DNA from: Paenibacillus sp.
GTDB taxonomy: Bacteria > Bacillota > Bacilli > Paenibacillales > Paenibacillaceae
Length of the DNA: 64,000 nucleotides
Assembly: GCA_023512345.1 (NCBI GenBank)
Contig: JAILZT010000007.1
Location: forward strand, 186,001-250,000
Reading direction: 5' to 3'
Each line of letters opens with the position of its first letter. Within the stretch, counting starts at the first letter, position 1. The position numbers were made by a program, and so were the translations under genes. Shown one piece after another: positions 25,466 to 34,220 of this stretch. The notes beneath the pieces are model-generated. The model was not told the DNA's origin and ran no database searches. It was given only the letters and a program-made list of their open reading frames with translations.

Positions 25466-26219
25466 TTCAACAGCATAAATTACATAGCGTTGTCCATCTT
25501 TTTCAAAACAAATTGTCAAACTCACTTGTAGGCATATATTTACATGGATCAATGGCAATGGGATGTTTAATCCTAATCTGAGCGATATAGACTTGCTGGT
25601 TATTGTAAAAGACAAATCCTCTGTTGATACATACAAGAGTATTGCAAGGGAACTTATTCTAATTGAAGATGAATTGCAGACAGCAAAGGGATTTGAACTA
25701 AGTGTTGTTTTAGAGGCTCATATAGTAGATTTTATTTATCCAACCCCTTTCGAATTCCACTATTCTGCTTTTCATAAAGAAAAATATAAAACAGATAATA
25801 ATTATTTTTGTGGTGGTTTTAATGATTCGGATTTAGCTGCTCATTTTGTTGTTACTTATAATCGCGGGGTTGTACTTTATGGTAAACCTATTAAAGAGGT
25901 TTTTAGCCCTATAAGTAAACAGGCTTTCATAGATTCTATAAAGTCTGATCTATATGACGCTTTAGAAAGTATTTTCGATAACCCAGTCTATTATGTTTTA
26001 AATTTATGTAGGACTCTTCATTATTTGAAAGAATCGGTGATATCTTCGAAGAGAGAAGGGGGGGAATGGGCAGTTACTAATGTTCCAATAGAGTATGTGG
26101 ACGTAGTGACTCAAAGTCTTTCCAAATATGATAGTAAAATTAATGAATTACGAGTTAATGAACAGCAGCTTATAAGGTTTGCGAAATATATGTTAAATGA
26201 GATAGAAGAAATATTATAA
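25462..26219 (+). pseudogene. frameshifted ANT-type nucleotidyltransferase (DUF4111)
   Basis: ATG 25462 opens MIQQHKLHSVVHLF...GIYLHGSMAMGC and then meets a stop; from 25563 a second frame gives MFNPNLSDIDLLVIVKD and runs to 26219. Together they rebuild a complete aminoglycoside-adenylyltransferase-like protein of about 252 residues: HGS and DID form the nucleotidyltransferase active site, and LYGKPIKEVF leads the DUF4111 helical domain. A single missing T in the TTT at about 25566-25568 explains the break. The catalytic motif is split across the two frames. Confidence 0.8.
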
Positions 26220-26235
26220 GGAGGTGATTCTTAGG

Positions 26236-26451
26236 ATGCAAAATAATAAACTTCACAAGCTTCAATTGCTTCTAACCGGCGGACTTTTTCTGTATTTTCT
26301 TATATCTAATATAGTCATGTATTTTGATAAGAAAGAATTTGATAAGAATCTTCTTTTACTAAATCTATTGATGTTCTTTATCGTTCTAATAAATTATGTA
26401 GCTTATAAAAGTAGGGAAAATTACAATAAAAAATCCAAAAGTGGATCGTAA
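26236..26451 (+). CDS. small two-helix membrane protein
   Basis: A 71-residue protein with two hydrophobic segments and a basic C-terminus. ATG 26236 lies nine bases after AAGGAGGTG; GTG 26224 is inside that binding site. No family recognised. Confidence 0.65.
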   Translation: MQNNKLHKLQLLLTGGLFLYFLISNIVMYFDKKEFDKNLLLLNLLMFFIVLINYVAYKSRENYNKKSKSGS

Positions 26452-26489
26452 ATTACTGAAGAATAATACTATTAGATGGGGTCTTCTCT

Positions 26490-27245
26490 ATGATGAATTA
26501 TACAAACACAACAACTGAACTGTCAGATAGTCAAATTGATACTGCTATTATTTCTGTTGGAGCAACAGAACAATTTGGACCGTGTCTACCCATGCATTTG
26601 GATACGTTGATAGCAGAACAATATGCTCAAGCCTATGGAATAGAACTTAATGCTTATGTATTGCCTACCTTGCCTTTTAATACCTCAGAAGAACACGCAC
26701 ACTTTAAAGGAACTGTGACGGTTAGCCCAAATATAATTACATCAATGTTGGAGGAAATTATCGTAAATCTATCAAGACAGGGCTTTAACAAATTTGTCCT
26801 TTGTAATGGGCATGGTGGAGCGTATTGGGAGAGTGCTTTTATTAAGCATATTAATTTCAAGTATCCTGATCTGATCTTGATACACCCACATCACAACCGA
26901 AATGCTTGGGAGGCTGCTATTCACTCCGCAGGACTAGAAGGACTAAATGAATTACACGGTGGATTGTTGTCCGTTTGTACAGCCATGTGGTTATGTCCAG
27001 ATAAAGTGAAGTTACACTCGATGGGATCTGATATTCCGCAGGGATATATTAAATTCGCTGATTTTATGGGATGGGAAAAGCTGACTACAGATGGATGCTG
27101 GGGACTGTTTAATCTCGGTGATTTTATAAGTGAAGAATTAGCCTTAAAAGGCAAGGTCTTTTGGGAAACGTTCATACAGCATAAATGCGAAGGATTAAAA
27201 GATTTATTAGTAGAAGCCTTTTTAAAAAAGACCAACAGAGTTTGA
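26490..27245 (+). CDS. creatininase family amidohydrolase
   Basis: A 251-residue metal-dependent hydrolase. GATEQFGPCLPMHLDT, HFKGTVTVSP, CNGHGGAYWES and NELHGGLLS are the conserved metal-binding and fold motifs of the creatininase/MftE family. These enzymes open cyclic amides or process peptides. The substrate is unknown and there is no cofactor-biosynthesis gene beside it. Confidence 0.85.
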   Translation: MMNYTNTTTELSDSQIDTAIISVGATEQFGPCLPMHLDTLIAEQYAQAYGIELNAYVLPTLPFNTSEEHAHFKGTVTVSPNIITSMLEEIIVNLSRQGFNKFVLCNGHGGAYWESAFIKHINFKYPDLILIHPHHNRNAWEAAIHSAGLEGLNELHGGLLSVCTAMWLCPDKVKLHSMGSDIPQGYIKFADFMGWEKLTTDGCWGLFNLGDFISEELALKGKVFWETFIQHKCEGLKDLLVEAFLKKTNRV

Positions 27246-27294
27246 AAAAGTTATTTGAAGAAATAACGAGCTAACTCTAGATAGGAGGGATTGC

Positions 27295-27807
27295 ATGGGG
27301 CTAGAAGAATTTTACCAGCAGTTATCTGTCGAGGATATGAACTTATACTGTGAGATTGCTGACTACGCCGCTGAACTCGGTTATAAACCTAAAAAGGCAA
27401 AAACCCAAACCCTTAATTTTGTTTTCAGTAATAATAAGACTAAAAAGCATATCATGAAATTTTCAATCGAGAAGGGAACCCCCATTTTAAAAATGAAGTT
27501 TTATGCCACTGCAGCTTACTCTCATATTTTTCGGGAGAGTCTAAGGGCAGTCGTTGAGGAATTTAACTATAAATATACGGGATGTTACAACTGTGGGAAG
27601 TGTAAGGATAAACTTGAGGGATATGAATATACCTATGAGGATGGTCGTACGTATTTCCGATGCGGTGGAGAATTAATAAGTCTTTTCCCCATAACAGACA
27701 AGGAAGTTCCAGAAATAAAGAAACTTTTACATGCTCAGCATCAATATTATCTAGAAAAAGAAATGAACAATAAGATAGGTAAAGCCAAATCATTGGAGGG
27801 AGCTTGA
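27295..27807 (+). CDS. hypothetical protein with Cys cluster
   Basis: A 170-residue soluble protein from ATG 27295 after TAGGAGGGA. A Cys cluster CYNCGKCK (near residues 99-106) and a later FRCGG could bind zinc. The rest is a mixed alpha/beta fold with many Lys and Tyr residues. I do not recognise it. It abuts the next gene with no gap. Confidence 0.7.
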   Translation: MGLEEFYQQLSVEDMNLYCEIADYAAELGYKPKKAKTQTLNFVFSNNKTKKHIMKFSIEKGTPILKMKFYATAAYSHIFRESLRAVVEEFNYKYTGCYNCGKCKDKLEGYEYTYEDGRTYFRCGGELISLFPITDKEVPEIKKLLHAQHQYYLEKEMNNKIGKAKSLEGA

Positions 27808-28161
27808 ATGGGGATTTGGTATCATGGCAGTCCAGTAGAGATGGATGCATTGCGGACTGGAAGTACAATAACACAACACTATAATTTAGCTTGCATATTC
27901 TCACATAAACCCTCCACTGTATCTATTAGTGACGAAGGTGTTATAAAACATAATGGTATAGAAAACGGACTACTCTATATTATTGATGAACCTGTTGATC
28001 CATTAAAAGATATTGAACCACATCCAAGGTCAACCATGGGTGAAGAAATGGAATGGTTAACGAAAAGAACAGTTAAGTTGAAACAATTGAAAGAAATCGG
28101 TCAACCGATTATTGAAGAAATTCTGACTGAAGAAGATATAAAAACATTGGAGGATCAATAA
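27808..28161 (+). CDS. ADP-ribosyltransferase-fold-like small protein
   Basis: A 117-residue protein starting MGIWYHGSP, directly after the previous stop and five bases after GGAGGGAG. YHG(S/T) near the N-terminus, then ACIFSHKPSTV and LLYIIDEP, resembles the minimal fold of Arr/Tpt1-type ADP-ribosyltransferases. It is shorter than most, and I cannot place all active-site residues, so the assignment is tentative. Confidence 0.55.
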   Translation: MGIWYHGSPVEMDALRTGSTITQHYNLACIFSHKPSTVSISDEGVIKHNGIENGLLYIIDEPVDPLKDIEPHPRSTMGEEMEWLTKRTVKLKQLKEIGQPIIEEILTEEDIKTLEDQ

Positions 28162-28689
28162 ATGATGAATATGGAAAAGATATTTCTTATTACTGATATT
28201 CCCGAATATACACCACAAATTAGCCGTTTGATATCTATGATGAATTATGCAAGATATACAACGATAGGATCGACTAAAGATTTAACAATAGATCAACTGG
28301 ATTTCTTGTTAGATTCTCAGTGCAATTCAATAGGCTCGTTATTATTACACTTTGCAGCAGTAGAGTACGCTTATCAAATCGAAACCTTTGAAGGACGGGA
28401 ACTATCAGAAGAAGAATTGCAAGAATGGGGACCCGCATTAAGCTTAGGAGATGAAGGACGAGAAATCATTAAAGGAAATGATTTGAGTTATTACATGAAT
28501 CAAATGAATGCAGTAAGAACTAAAACTTTAGAATTATTCAGACAAGTTGATGATGACTGGTTAACTAAAGAGGAACCCTTCTGGCATGACAAACCAGCAA
28601 ATAATTATTTTAAGTGGTTTCACGTATTCGAAGATGAAATTAACCATAGGGGTCAAATCAGAATGATTAGAAAGAGATTATCCGTATAA
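28162..28689 (+). CDS. DinB family protein
   Basis: A 175-residue four-helix-bundle protein. The metal-binding histidines are in LLLHFAAVEY, WFHVFEDEINHRGQIRMI. This DUF664-like arrangement belongs to the DinB/YfiT superfamily of thiol-dependent transferases. Start ATG 28162 is eight bases after GGAGG and touches the previous stop. Others lie at 31647 and 36686. Confidence 0.85.
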   Translation: MMNMEKIFLITDIPEYTPQISRLISMMNYARYTTIGSTKDLTIDQLDFLLDSQCNSIGSLLLHFAAVEYAYQIETFEGRELSEEELQEWGPALSLGDEGREIIKGNDLSYYMNQMNAVRTKTLELFRQVDDDWLTKEEPFWHDKPANNYFKWFHVFEDEINHRGQIRMIRKRLSV

Positions 28690-28743
28690 AGATAGCATTC
28701 AAAGAATATTGAAAAAATAATGAAATGCGGTGGTGAATTAAAT

Positions 28744-29316
28744 TTGGATAAGATTATTTGTTTTATAAGCGATGATTTTGCTGATTTTGAAATCACTCTT
28801 GCCTTGCATAAGATTCGAAATGTTGGAAAAAAAGAAGTGTTATCTATGGGATACAATTATGAACCTGTAATCAGTGAATCAGGATTGCAATATAAACCTA
28901 ATCTGGTTATTGATGAAGCAATAGAGCTTGATAATATTGCTGGTCTAATTATCCCTGGTGGCCCGATTCGAAATCAACAAAATGAACTTACTGAACTCAT
29001 CCTTAAACTTAATCAAGAAAATAAGATGCTGGCTGCAATTTGTAACGGTCCACAATATTTAGGCAGAGCTGGCATTCTAAATGAACGGAACTTTACTACA
29101 TCTTGCTCAAAGGAGAGAATGGATCAATTAGAGGTAGAAGATCCATTTCCATGGGATCATTATATTGAGAATCGTGTAGTTAGAGATGGGCATATAATTA
29201 CAGCCAAAGGCCGTGCATTTGTTGATTTTTCTTTTGAAATATTTGATTTTTTAGAAATTTATAAAGCTAAGGAAGAAGATAGAGATCAGTTATATAAGGA
29301 TATTATGGGCAGATAG
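28744..29316 (+). CDS. DJ-1/PfpI family protein
   Basis: A 190-residue flavodoxin-like protein. ATG 28720 is possible, but TTG 28744 lies eight bases after GGTGGTG and gives the usual short opening strand. LIIPGGPIRN and AAICNGPQYLGRAGIL hold the nucleophile-elbow Cys. Members act as amidases, glyoxalases or redox chaperones. Function here unknown. Confidence 0.82.
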   Translation: MDKIICFISDDFADFEITLALHKIRNVGKKEVLSMGYNYEPVISESGLQYKPNLVIDEAIELDNIAGLIIPGGPIRNQQNELTELILKLNQENKMLAAICNGPQYLGRAGILNERNFTTSCSKERMDQLEVEDPFPWDHYIENRVVRDGHIITAKGRAFVDFSFEIFDFLEIYKAKEEDRDQLYKDIMGR

Positions 29317-29354
29317 AGGATAGGACAGGAGATAATAAAATAATAGGAGGCATT

Positions 29355-29858
29355 ATGGAAATTAATCTTAAACCCGTAAAAATGGAAGAGAAAAGCGTTT
29401 TATCAAATTTGTATCAATTGTATTATTATGATTTTAGTGAATTTACAGGTCAGGAAGTAGATAAAGATGGAACGTATTATGCGAATATAGACTACTTTTG
29501 GGAAGGTGATGACAGATGGAAGCCATATCTAATTGAAGTCTCAGGATGCATAGCAGGGTTCGTAGTTGTTCTACTTGAGAATTTAGATACAGATCCAGAT
29601 CCAACCCATGTTATATATGATTTTATGATTCTTAAGAAGTTCAGAAGACAGGGTATTGGCTATGCTGCTGCATTCAAAGTCATTGAGTTATACAAAGCCG
29701 ATTGGTTAATCGCTCAGATGGAGAATAACACTCCTGCAATATCTTTTTGGAGAAAAGTATTGAACAATTTTACAAATGAAAATTATACTGAAAATTTCAG
29801 AGAGACTTCAAAGAAGTATATTCAACAATTTAGTACTAAGGACATCGAGGATTTATGA
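29355..29858 (+). CDS. GNAT family N-acetyltransferase
   Basis: A 167-residue acetyltransferase. IYDFMILKKFRRQGIGYAAAF is the acetyl-CoA loop; NNTPAISFWRKVL and a polar tail close it. The tail is similar to the orphan remnant at 36551. Start ATG 29355 after TAGGAGG; overlaps the next gene as ATGA. Confidence 0.87.
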   Translation: MEINLKPVKMEEKSVLSNLYQLYYYDFSEFTGQEVDKDGTYYANIDYFWEGDDRWKPYLIEVSGCIAGFVVVLLENLDTDPDPTHVIYDFMILKKFRRQGIGYAAAFKVIELYKADWLIAQMENNTPAISFWRKVLNNFTNENYTENFRETSKKYIQQFSTKDIEDL

Positions 29859-30190
29859 AAAAAGGACTTTTGTATATGTTACTTATTGTAAGCATCTTGA
29901 GTCTAATTAGTTGTAATGAAACTCCCACTAAGGATCCGAATTTATTAGGTAGAGTTGTTGACATAGACGGAGGTAGAATTCTTGTAATAAGCAAAATCGC
30001 GCGAGAGGAAATCACCTCTAATATAAAAGACTTATTAAATTCGGGAAAATACACAGAAGCTTACTGGGTTATAGTTAGCAGCTCAAAGAAATATAAAATT
30101 GGAGATCAGGTTAAGGTTTGGTTTAGCCAATCTGAGGATTCTTATCCCGCTCAAACAAAGGCTGATAAAATAGAAATTGTACCGGAATAA
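29855..30190 (+). CDS. DUF3221 lipoprotein
   Basis: A 111-residue lipoprotein: basic start, hydrophobic core and lipobox LISC (Cys20). The mature part has LLGRVVDIDGGRILVIS, a YWVIVSSSKKYKIGDQVKVWF segment and a final Tyr-Pro-Ala-Gln-Thr-Lys-Ala turn, the DUF3221/YobA-like pattern. Attached to the outer face of the membrane; role unknown. Coupled to the GNAT gene by ATGA. Confidence 0.8.
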   Translation: MKKGLLYMLLIVSILSLISCNETPTKDPNLLGRVVDIDGGRILVISKIAREEITSNIKDLLNSGKYTEAYWVIVSSSKKYKIGDQVKVWFSQSEDSYPAQTKADKIEIVPE

Positions 30191-30245
30191 AAACTATGGG
30201 ACTTAGCTACAAGATCATGCGGTAGTTCATGGGTAGGGGGCCTTG

Positions 30246-30791
30246 ATGAGTAATCCGAATTTTTATCTATATCATTATTATGAAGAAAAAACAGGACCTT
30301 TTCGTAATTTATCCGCTTTATCGCCTGATATGGCAGATCAGTTGATGCATAAATTTAAAAGTGAGGGTGTTGTTTTTGCCAGTCAACGTCCTGACGATTA
30401 TTTAACTATAAGAAGGGATCTGGAAGCCAGAGCAAGGGATTTGTTTATACAGAAAGGAGGGAAACCTTTACACTTGTATCCACATTATTTGACCTTAGGT
30501 CCTTGTAGTTGGATTAAAAAGTGGTACACAGAAGGAAGAGAACTAAAAATACATATAGATGAGTTTGATCCTGAACACATTAGCTTTACATATGGTGATT
30601 TGTTTCCCGCGATGAGATTCAAGGATGGTAAACCGTACAGGGGAATACTTTATACCAAACATGAAATCATAAAGATTATTGAGAAGTATGGATTCCCTCA
30701 GGATTGGAATGTGGACGGAAAGCTAGGACCCGAGAGATATATTGAGGTTCAGATATGGGATGATAAAAACCTGTTGAAATATATTGACTGA
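30246..30791 (+). CDS. hypothetical protein
   Basis: A 181-residue soluble protein. TTG 30243 precedes ATG 30246; the ATG has better spacing from TAGGGGG. Segments HLYPHYLTLGPCSWIKKWY and ISFTYGDLFPAM suggest a compact alpha/beta domain. I have the impression of a conserved Firmicute family but cannot name it. Confidence 0.65.
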   Translation: MSNPNFYLYHYYEEKTGPFRNLSALSPDMADQLMHKFKSEGVVFASQRPDDYLTIRRDLEARARDLFIQKGGKPLHLYPHYLTLGPCSWIKKWYTEGRELKIHIDEFDPEHISFTYGDLFPAMRFKDGKPYRGILYTKHEIIKIIEKYGFPQDWNVDGKLGPERYIEVQIWDDKNLLKYID

Positions 30792-30861
30792 TCTTTGAAC
30801 ATAAAATATTCTATATCCCAAAAATGGAATTTGTTGTAGAATAATGTAGGATTCAAATTCA

Positions 30862-30878
30862 GCCCTAAGGCATAGGGC
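30862..30878. other. 17-base palindrome upstream of YHYH gene
   Basis: GCCCTA and TAGGGC flank a five-base spacer, 18 bases before the YHYH start. It could be an operator or a leader hairpin. No T-run follows. Confidence 0.5.
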
Positions 30879-30895
30879 ACAAACAAGGTGAATAT

Positions 30896-31063
30896 ATGAA
30901 AAAGCTCATCCTTATACTGATTGCTCTAGTTGTATTCGTTGGAACATCTTCTTCGGCTATGGCTCATTCTGGAAGAACGGATAAAAAAGGTGGACATAAT
31001 TGCTCCGCAAAATCTAAACAAAAAGGGCTTTGCTCTGGTTATCACTATCATAATAAGAAATAA
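30896..31063 (+). CDS. secreted YHYH-domain protein
   Basis: A 55-residue exported peptide. A signal peptide (MKKLILILIALVVF...) is cleaved near SSAMA. The mature part is about 32 residues, starts with HSGRTDKKGGHNCSA and ends GLCSGYHYHNKK: four His and two Cys. This is the YHYH domain found in small exported proteins, probably metal binding. Start ATG 30896 after AAGGTGAA. It is followed by a terminator, so it may be its own transcript. Confidence 0.85.
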   Translation: MKKLILILIALVVFVGTSSSAMAHSGRTDKKGGHNCSAKSKQKGLCSGYHYHNKK

Positions 31064-31102
31064 AGATAATGGGACGCATATCCTAATACATCCATACGAC
31101 AT

Positions 31103-31142
31103 ATAAACCCAGCTTGAGATCTTTCGAAGGCTGGGTTTATTT
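31103..31142 (+). terminator. intrinsic terminator after YHYH gene
   Basis: A perfect 11-bp stem (31103-31113 with 31130-31140) and a T-rich but interrupted tail. The first good terminator since 9314. Confidence 0.75.
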
Positions 31143-31200
31143 ATATTACAACACCTAGAAAGAATCTAACGAAGCTAACAAATTTTTAGGAGGAAGAACA

Positions 31201-31647
31201 TTGATTCACTTAAGCTGTACCTATCTGATCGTTAAGGATATGCAAAAATCCATTTCTTTTTATGAAGCACTTTTAGGCATTTCAGCTCAATCCAAGAACT
31301 TGGAAAGGTGGGCTCAATTTGGTTGTGGAAATACACTCGCACTCTGGAATCCAAAATATGATTTAGAGCTCATAAGATATGATGATGAAATAGATGTTCA
31401 TTTTAATAGGGAGTACCTAGAATTCAAGCAAAATCATATAACCAAATACGGGAATAATGTAATACTAAACTTTAATGTTCCGGATTTAAGAGGAGAGTAT
31501 GATCGAATTTTATCATTAGATATCGGAAAAGTTTCTGAGGTGATGTATATCAATATTGTTCAACCCTATTATTGTTTTATGCTTGAAGATCCTGATGGAA
31601 ATCTTCTAGAGATTACTGGCGAATATTTAAAGGAGATGGAATTTTAA
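31201..31647 (+). CDS. VOC (glyoxalase-like) family protein
   Basis: A 148-residue protein with the vicinal-oxygen-chelate pattern: TYLIVKDMQKSISFYEALLG at the N-terminus and FMLEDPDGNLLEI at the end, the latter with a metal-ligand Glu. TTG 31201 follows AGGAGGAA. Members are dioxygenases, glyoxalases or fosfomycin/bleomycin resistance proteins; the role here is unknown. Confidence 0.88.
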   Translation: MIHLSCTYLIVKDMQKSISFYEALLGISAQSKNLERWAQFGCGNTLALWNPKYDLELIRYDDEIDVHFNREYLEFKQNHITKYGNNVILNFNVPDLRGEYDRILSLDIGKVSEVMYINIVQPYYCFMLEDPDGNLLEITGEYLKEMEF

Positions 31648-32150
31648 TGAATGTAGACACTACATTAGAATATTTCCGCACGGTTTCCATGCATCGGATG
31701 GTAAATCATTATCTTCCTAAATTCTTAATATGTCTGGAGAGTTTAGACAACCAGATGATTTGGGATTGCGGGGATTATGAGAATGAAATGAATAATATTG
31801 GTGGAATCACTTTTCATATTATTGAACAAGTCACAAGAAACACACTAAGATTATCCAATCCAGATTTGAAGTTCGATAAGGGAATAGAAAATTATTTTCC
31901 TAACATGAATGAGGGGAAAGACCAACTGATTTCAGGGCTCAATTTAACTTTCAGTAAATTTCGGACTACGTTAGAGACTGTAGAACCCGATCATATTGAT
32001 TTATTTAATCTTTATCATTTAGTAGAACACACTAGTTATCACCTAGGCCAAATCATTGACAGGGCACAAAGACTTACAGGGATACAATATCAATTTGTAC
32101 AGAATGGATTAAATGAGAAAGAGTTAAGAGCATTAGTAGAGGGGAATTAG
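31647..32150 (+). CDS. DinB family protein
   Basis: A 167-residue four-helix protein. ATG 31647 shares a base with the previous stop. GGITFHIIEQVT, LYHLVEHTSYHLGQIIDRAQ supply the three conserved histidines of the DinB fold. Probably a thiol transferase or metal-dependent hydrolase. Paired with a VOC protein, as is common for detoxification genes. Confidence 0.82.
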   Translation: MNVDTTLEYFRTVSMHRMVNHYLPKFLICLESLDNQMIWDCGDYENEMNNIGGITFHIIEQVTRNTLRLSNPDLKFDKGIENYFPNMNEGKDQLISGLNLTFSKFRTTLETVEPDHIDLFNLYHLVEHTSYHLGQIIDRAQRLTGIQYQFVQNGLNEKELRALVEGN

Positions 32151-32154
32151 CCTA

Positions 32155-32694
32155 ATGATTTACGTGATAAGACACGGGGAAACTGACTTGAACAAAGAAG
32201 GCAGACTCCAAGGAAGGCTTGGCATGCCTTTAAATGAGAAGGGTATCAAGCAAGCGGAATGTCAAAAAGAGAAGCTCGCAGATATCAAATTTGATTATGT
32301 ATTTTCATCTCCACAAGAAAGAGCTATTCAAACTGCAGAAATAGTAACCGGTATCCAAGCAATCATTGATCCACGGCTGGACGTGTTTGATTTAGGTGAA
32401 GCTGACAGATTGAAAAAAGCCGAGGTAAAGTGGAGTGGAGTCATACCTGATGCTCAAGTATATAAAGGTGTTGAAGAGATCCATAGTTACATTAAAAGAG
32501 TATTAGAATTTATGCATGAGCTTGAGGCTAAACCTGGAGTGAGAGAAGCAAACATTTTAATTTCTGGGCATAGATGTACCACAGGCTGTATTGGTGGTTA
32601 TTTTGAAGGTATCCCTGAAGACGGGAATATTTTAAGATTCTCATCAGATAATGGACAGTATCGGAAGTACAATTTCAATCTACCTCTGGCTTAG
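32155..32694 (+). CDS. histidine phosphatase family protein
   Basis: A 179-residue enzyme. MIYVIRHGETDLNKEGRLQGR is the N-terminal RHG motif; VFSSPQERAIQTAE and LISGHRCTTGCIGGYFEG complete the active site. Similar to alpha-ribazole or phosphoglycerate phosphatases, but the substrate is unknown. Four bases after the DinB gene. Confidence 0.88.
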   Translation: MIYVIRHGETDLNKEGRLQGRLGMPLNEKGIKQAECQKEKLADIKFDYVFSSPQERAIQTAEIVTGIQAIIDPRLDVFDLGEADRLKKAEVKWSGVIPDAQVYKGVEEIHSYIKRVLEFMHELEAKPGVREANILISGHRCTTGCIGGYFEGIPEDGNILRFSSDNGQYRKYNFNLPLA

Positions 32695-32710
32695 AGAAAG
32701 GAGAGATGAA

Positions 32711-33208
32711 GTGAGACCCCATATTAATCTAGAAGATTTAGATAATGACAATCTCAGTTGGTTTTGCATTGAGCCGATGTTAATGTCCGTACGAGGGAAA
32801 AGTTTGAACCATAAATCAGATGTATATAACCAATTAAATGAAGGGCAAAGAGGATTATTTCTGTTCTACGCCTTTCATAATCATGCTAAATCGATTGCTG
32901 AGTTTTATTGGTTTGCTGGTTATTTTGTTAGTGATCTTAAGGTTTGGAAAGGTTTAAAAGAGGGGATTTTCTTTTTTAAGGATATGGAAATGGTGGAATT
33001 ACTGGAGCATTTGGAAACCATCATCGAGAGCATGAGCCAAGATGCAAACGGCGTAAGGAGAGTTGTCACACCCTCTGATTTAGAAAAAGATATTAACTTG
33101 TTCGATTCATTAAGCAATATTTTTAGTGAATATCAAGTTCTTTCTCCTATAACGATTCAAAAAATGAATACGCACATTAAAGGCCATCAAGAAGATTTTT
33201 TAACTTGA
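32711..33208 (+). CDS. hypothetical protein
   Basis: A 165-residue, mainly helical soluble protein. The frame is open from 32651, but GTG 32711 lies about eight bases after AAGGAGAG. Aromatic-rich segments FLFYAFHNHAKSIAEFYWFAGYF are notable. No family recognised. Last gene before the structured repeat and HIT remnant. Confidence 0.65.
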   Translation: MRPHINLEDLDNDNLSWFCIEPMLMSVRGKSLNHKSDVYNQLNEGQRGLFLFYAFHNHAKSIAEFYWFAGYFVSDLKVWKGLKEGIFFFKDMEMVELLEHLETIIESMSQDANGVRRVVTPSDLEKDINLFDSLSNIFSEYQVLSPITIQKMNTHIKGHQEDFLT

Positions 33209-33250
33209 TAGACTGAACTATAAAAAATATCTCGGGGTGACAGGTACGAA

Positions 33251-33392
33251 GGGGAAGTTTGGAACTGTAGGAGCGATAGCGTCCGCCTTTGTATCCGGAT
33301 TTCATCCGCTAGAAGCGGTATAAATCAGGAAATTCGGATACAACAGCGGCCGGAAGTTCAAACATTCACCGTAGTGACTGTACACTCCTACG
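33251..33392. repeat. structured intergenic repeat element
   Basis: About 140 bases of nested inverted repeats. The outer pair is GTTTGGAACT (33257-33266) with AGTTCAAAC (33355-33363). The middle pair is TTGTATCCGGATTTC (33289-33303) with GAAATTCGGATACAA (33329-33343). The inner pair is CCGC (33306-33309) with GCGG (33315-33318). It is GC-richer than its surroundings. I recall very similar sequence as an interspersed repeat in Paenibacillus genomes. No ORF inside. It ends right where a HIT gene begins mid-domain. Confidence 0.75.
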
Positions 33393-33397
33393 AGTAA

Positions 33398-33649
33398 TAT
33401 CGCATACATGCCTTAGAAATTGAAGTGGCAAAAGCTCTGAAAGCACAATACAAGTGCGATGGTGTATCAACCCGACAACATAATGAACCACATGGAAATC
33501 AAGATGTTTGGCATTATCATCTGCATATTTTTCCAAGGTATGAAGGAGATAATCTATACAGAACGTCTGCCAGTTTCTCTGCACCTGAGGACAGAATTGC
33601 TTATGCTCAAAGTTTAAGGGATTATTTTACAGAAACAGCAAGGGGATAG
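33398..33649 (+). pseudogene. HIT family hydrolase, N-terminal half lost
   Basis: From 33398 the frame reads as the middle and end of a HIT protein: CDGVSTRQHNEPHG and the catalytic WHYHLHIFPRYEGD (HxHxH). A stop lies just upstream and no N-terminal half is found. A GTG at 33425 could start a 74-residue product, but it would lack half the fold. The structured repeat sits exactly at the broken end, so insertion or deletion at the repeat probably truncated the gene. Confidence 0.7.
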
Positions 33650-33655
33650 AAAAGG

Positions 33656-34213
33656 ATGCATAGAGGAACTGTCATTTTCCTAAATGGGACTTCAAGTGCC
33701 GGCAAGACTAGTATTTCTAAGGAGTTAATACGAATACTCGAAGATGAATTCATACCCCTTTCTGTCGATCAAGCAATCTCTGGTGTAAATGATATGTTAA
33801 TGAATATGTTTGGAGAGCACATAACCAAAGAAGAAATAAAAACGATCGAAGATGAAGAAATGATAGAGGCACCCGTAATATCACTTTTTCATCATTACAT
33901 TTCAGCGTTTACGAAGAAAGGCAAAAATATCATTGTTGATCATGTTTTAGTTGATCCAAAGTGGTTGGAAGAATGTAATCATTTATTAATTAATACACAG
34001 ACTTTCTTTATAGGAGTCCATTGTCCACTAGATGAATTGGAAAGACGTGAAAGAGAAAGAGGAAACAGGCCAATAGGGTTAGCAAGGGCTCAATATGGAA
34101 TTGTCCATCAACAATGCCAATATGATCTTGAAGTAAATACGTATACGAATTCTATAACAGAGTGTGCAATTATGATTAAAGAATTTATCAAATTCAATCA
34201 ACCTAGGAGGTGA
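33656..34213 (+). CDS. chloramphenicol phosphotransferase-like kinase
   Basis: A 185-residue P-loop kinase, close to the 178 residues usual for CPT. The Walker A is GTSSAGKTS (near residues 11-19), and a lid region HCPLDELERRERERGNRPIGLA follows. CPT proteins phosphorylate chloramphenicol, but most environmental homologues are uncharacterised. Start ATG 33656, six bases after the HIT remnant. Confidence 0.82.
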   Translation: MHRGTVIFLNGTSSAGKTSISKELIRILEDEFIPLSVDQAISGVNDMLMNMFGEHITKEEIKTIEDEEMIEAPVISLFHHYISAFTKKGKNIIVDHVLVDPKWLEECNHLLINTQTFFIGVHCPLDELERRERERGNRPIGLARAQYGIVHQQCQYDLEVNTYTNSITECAIMIKEFIKFNQPRR

Positions 34214-34220
34214 ATAATTT

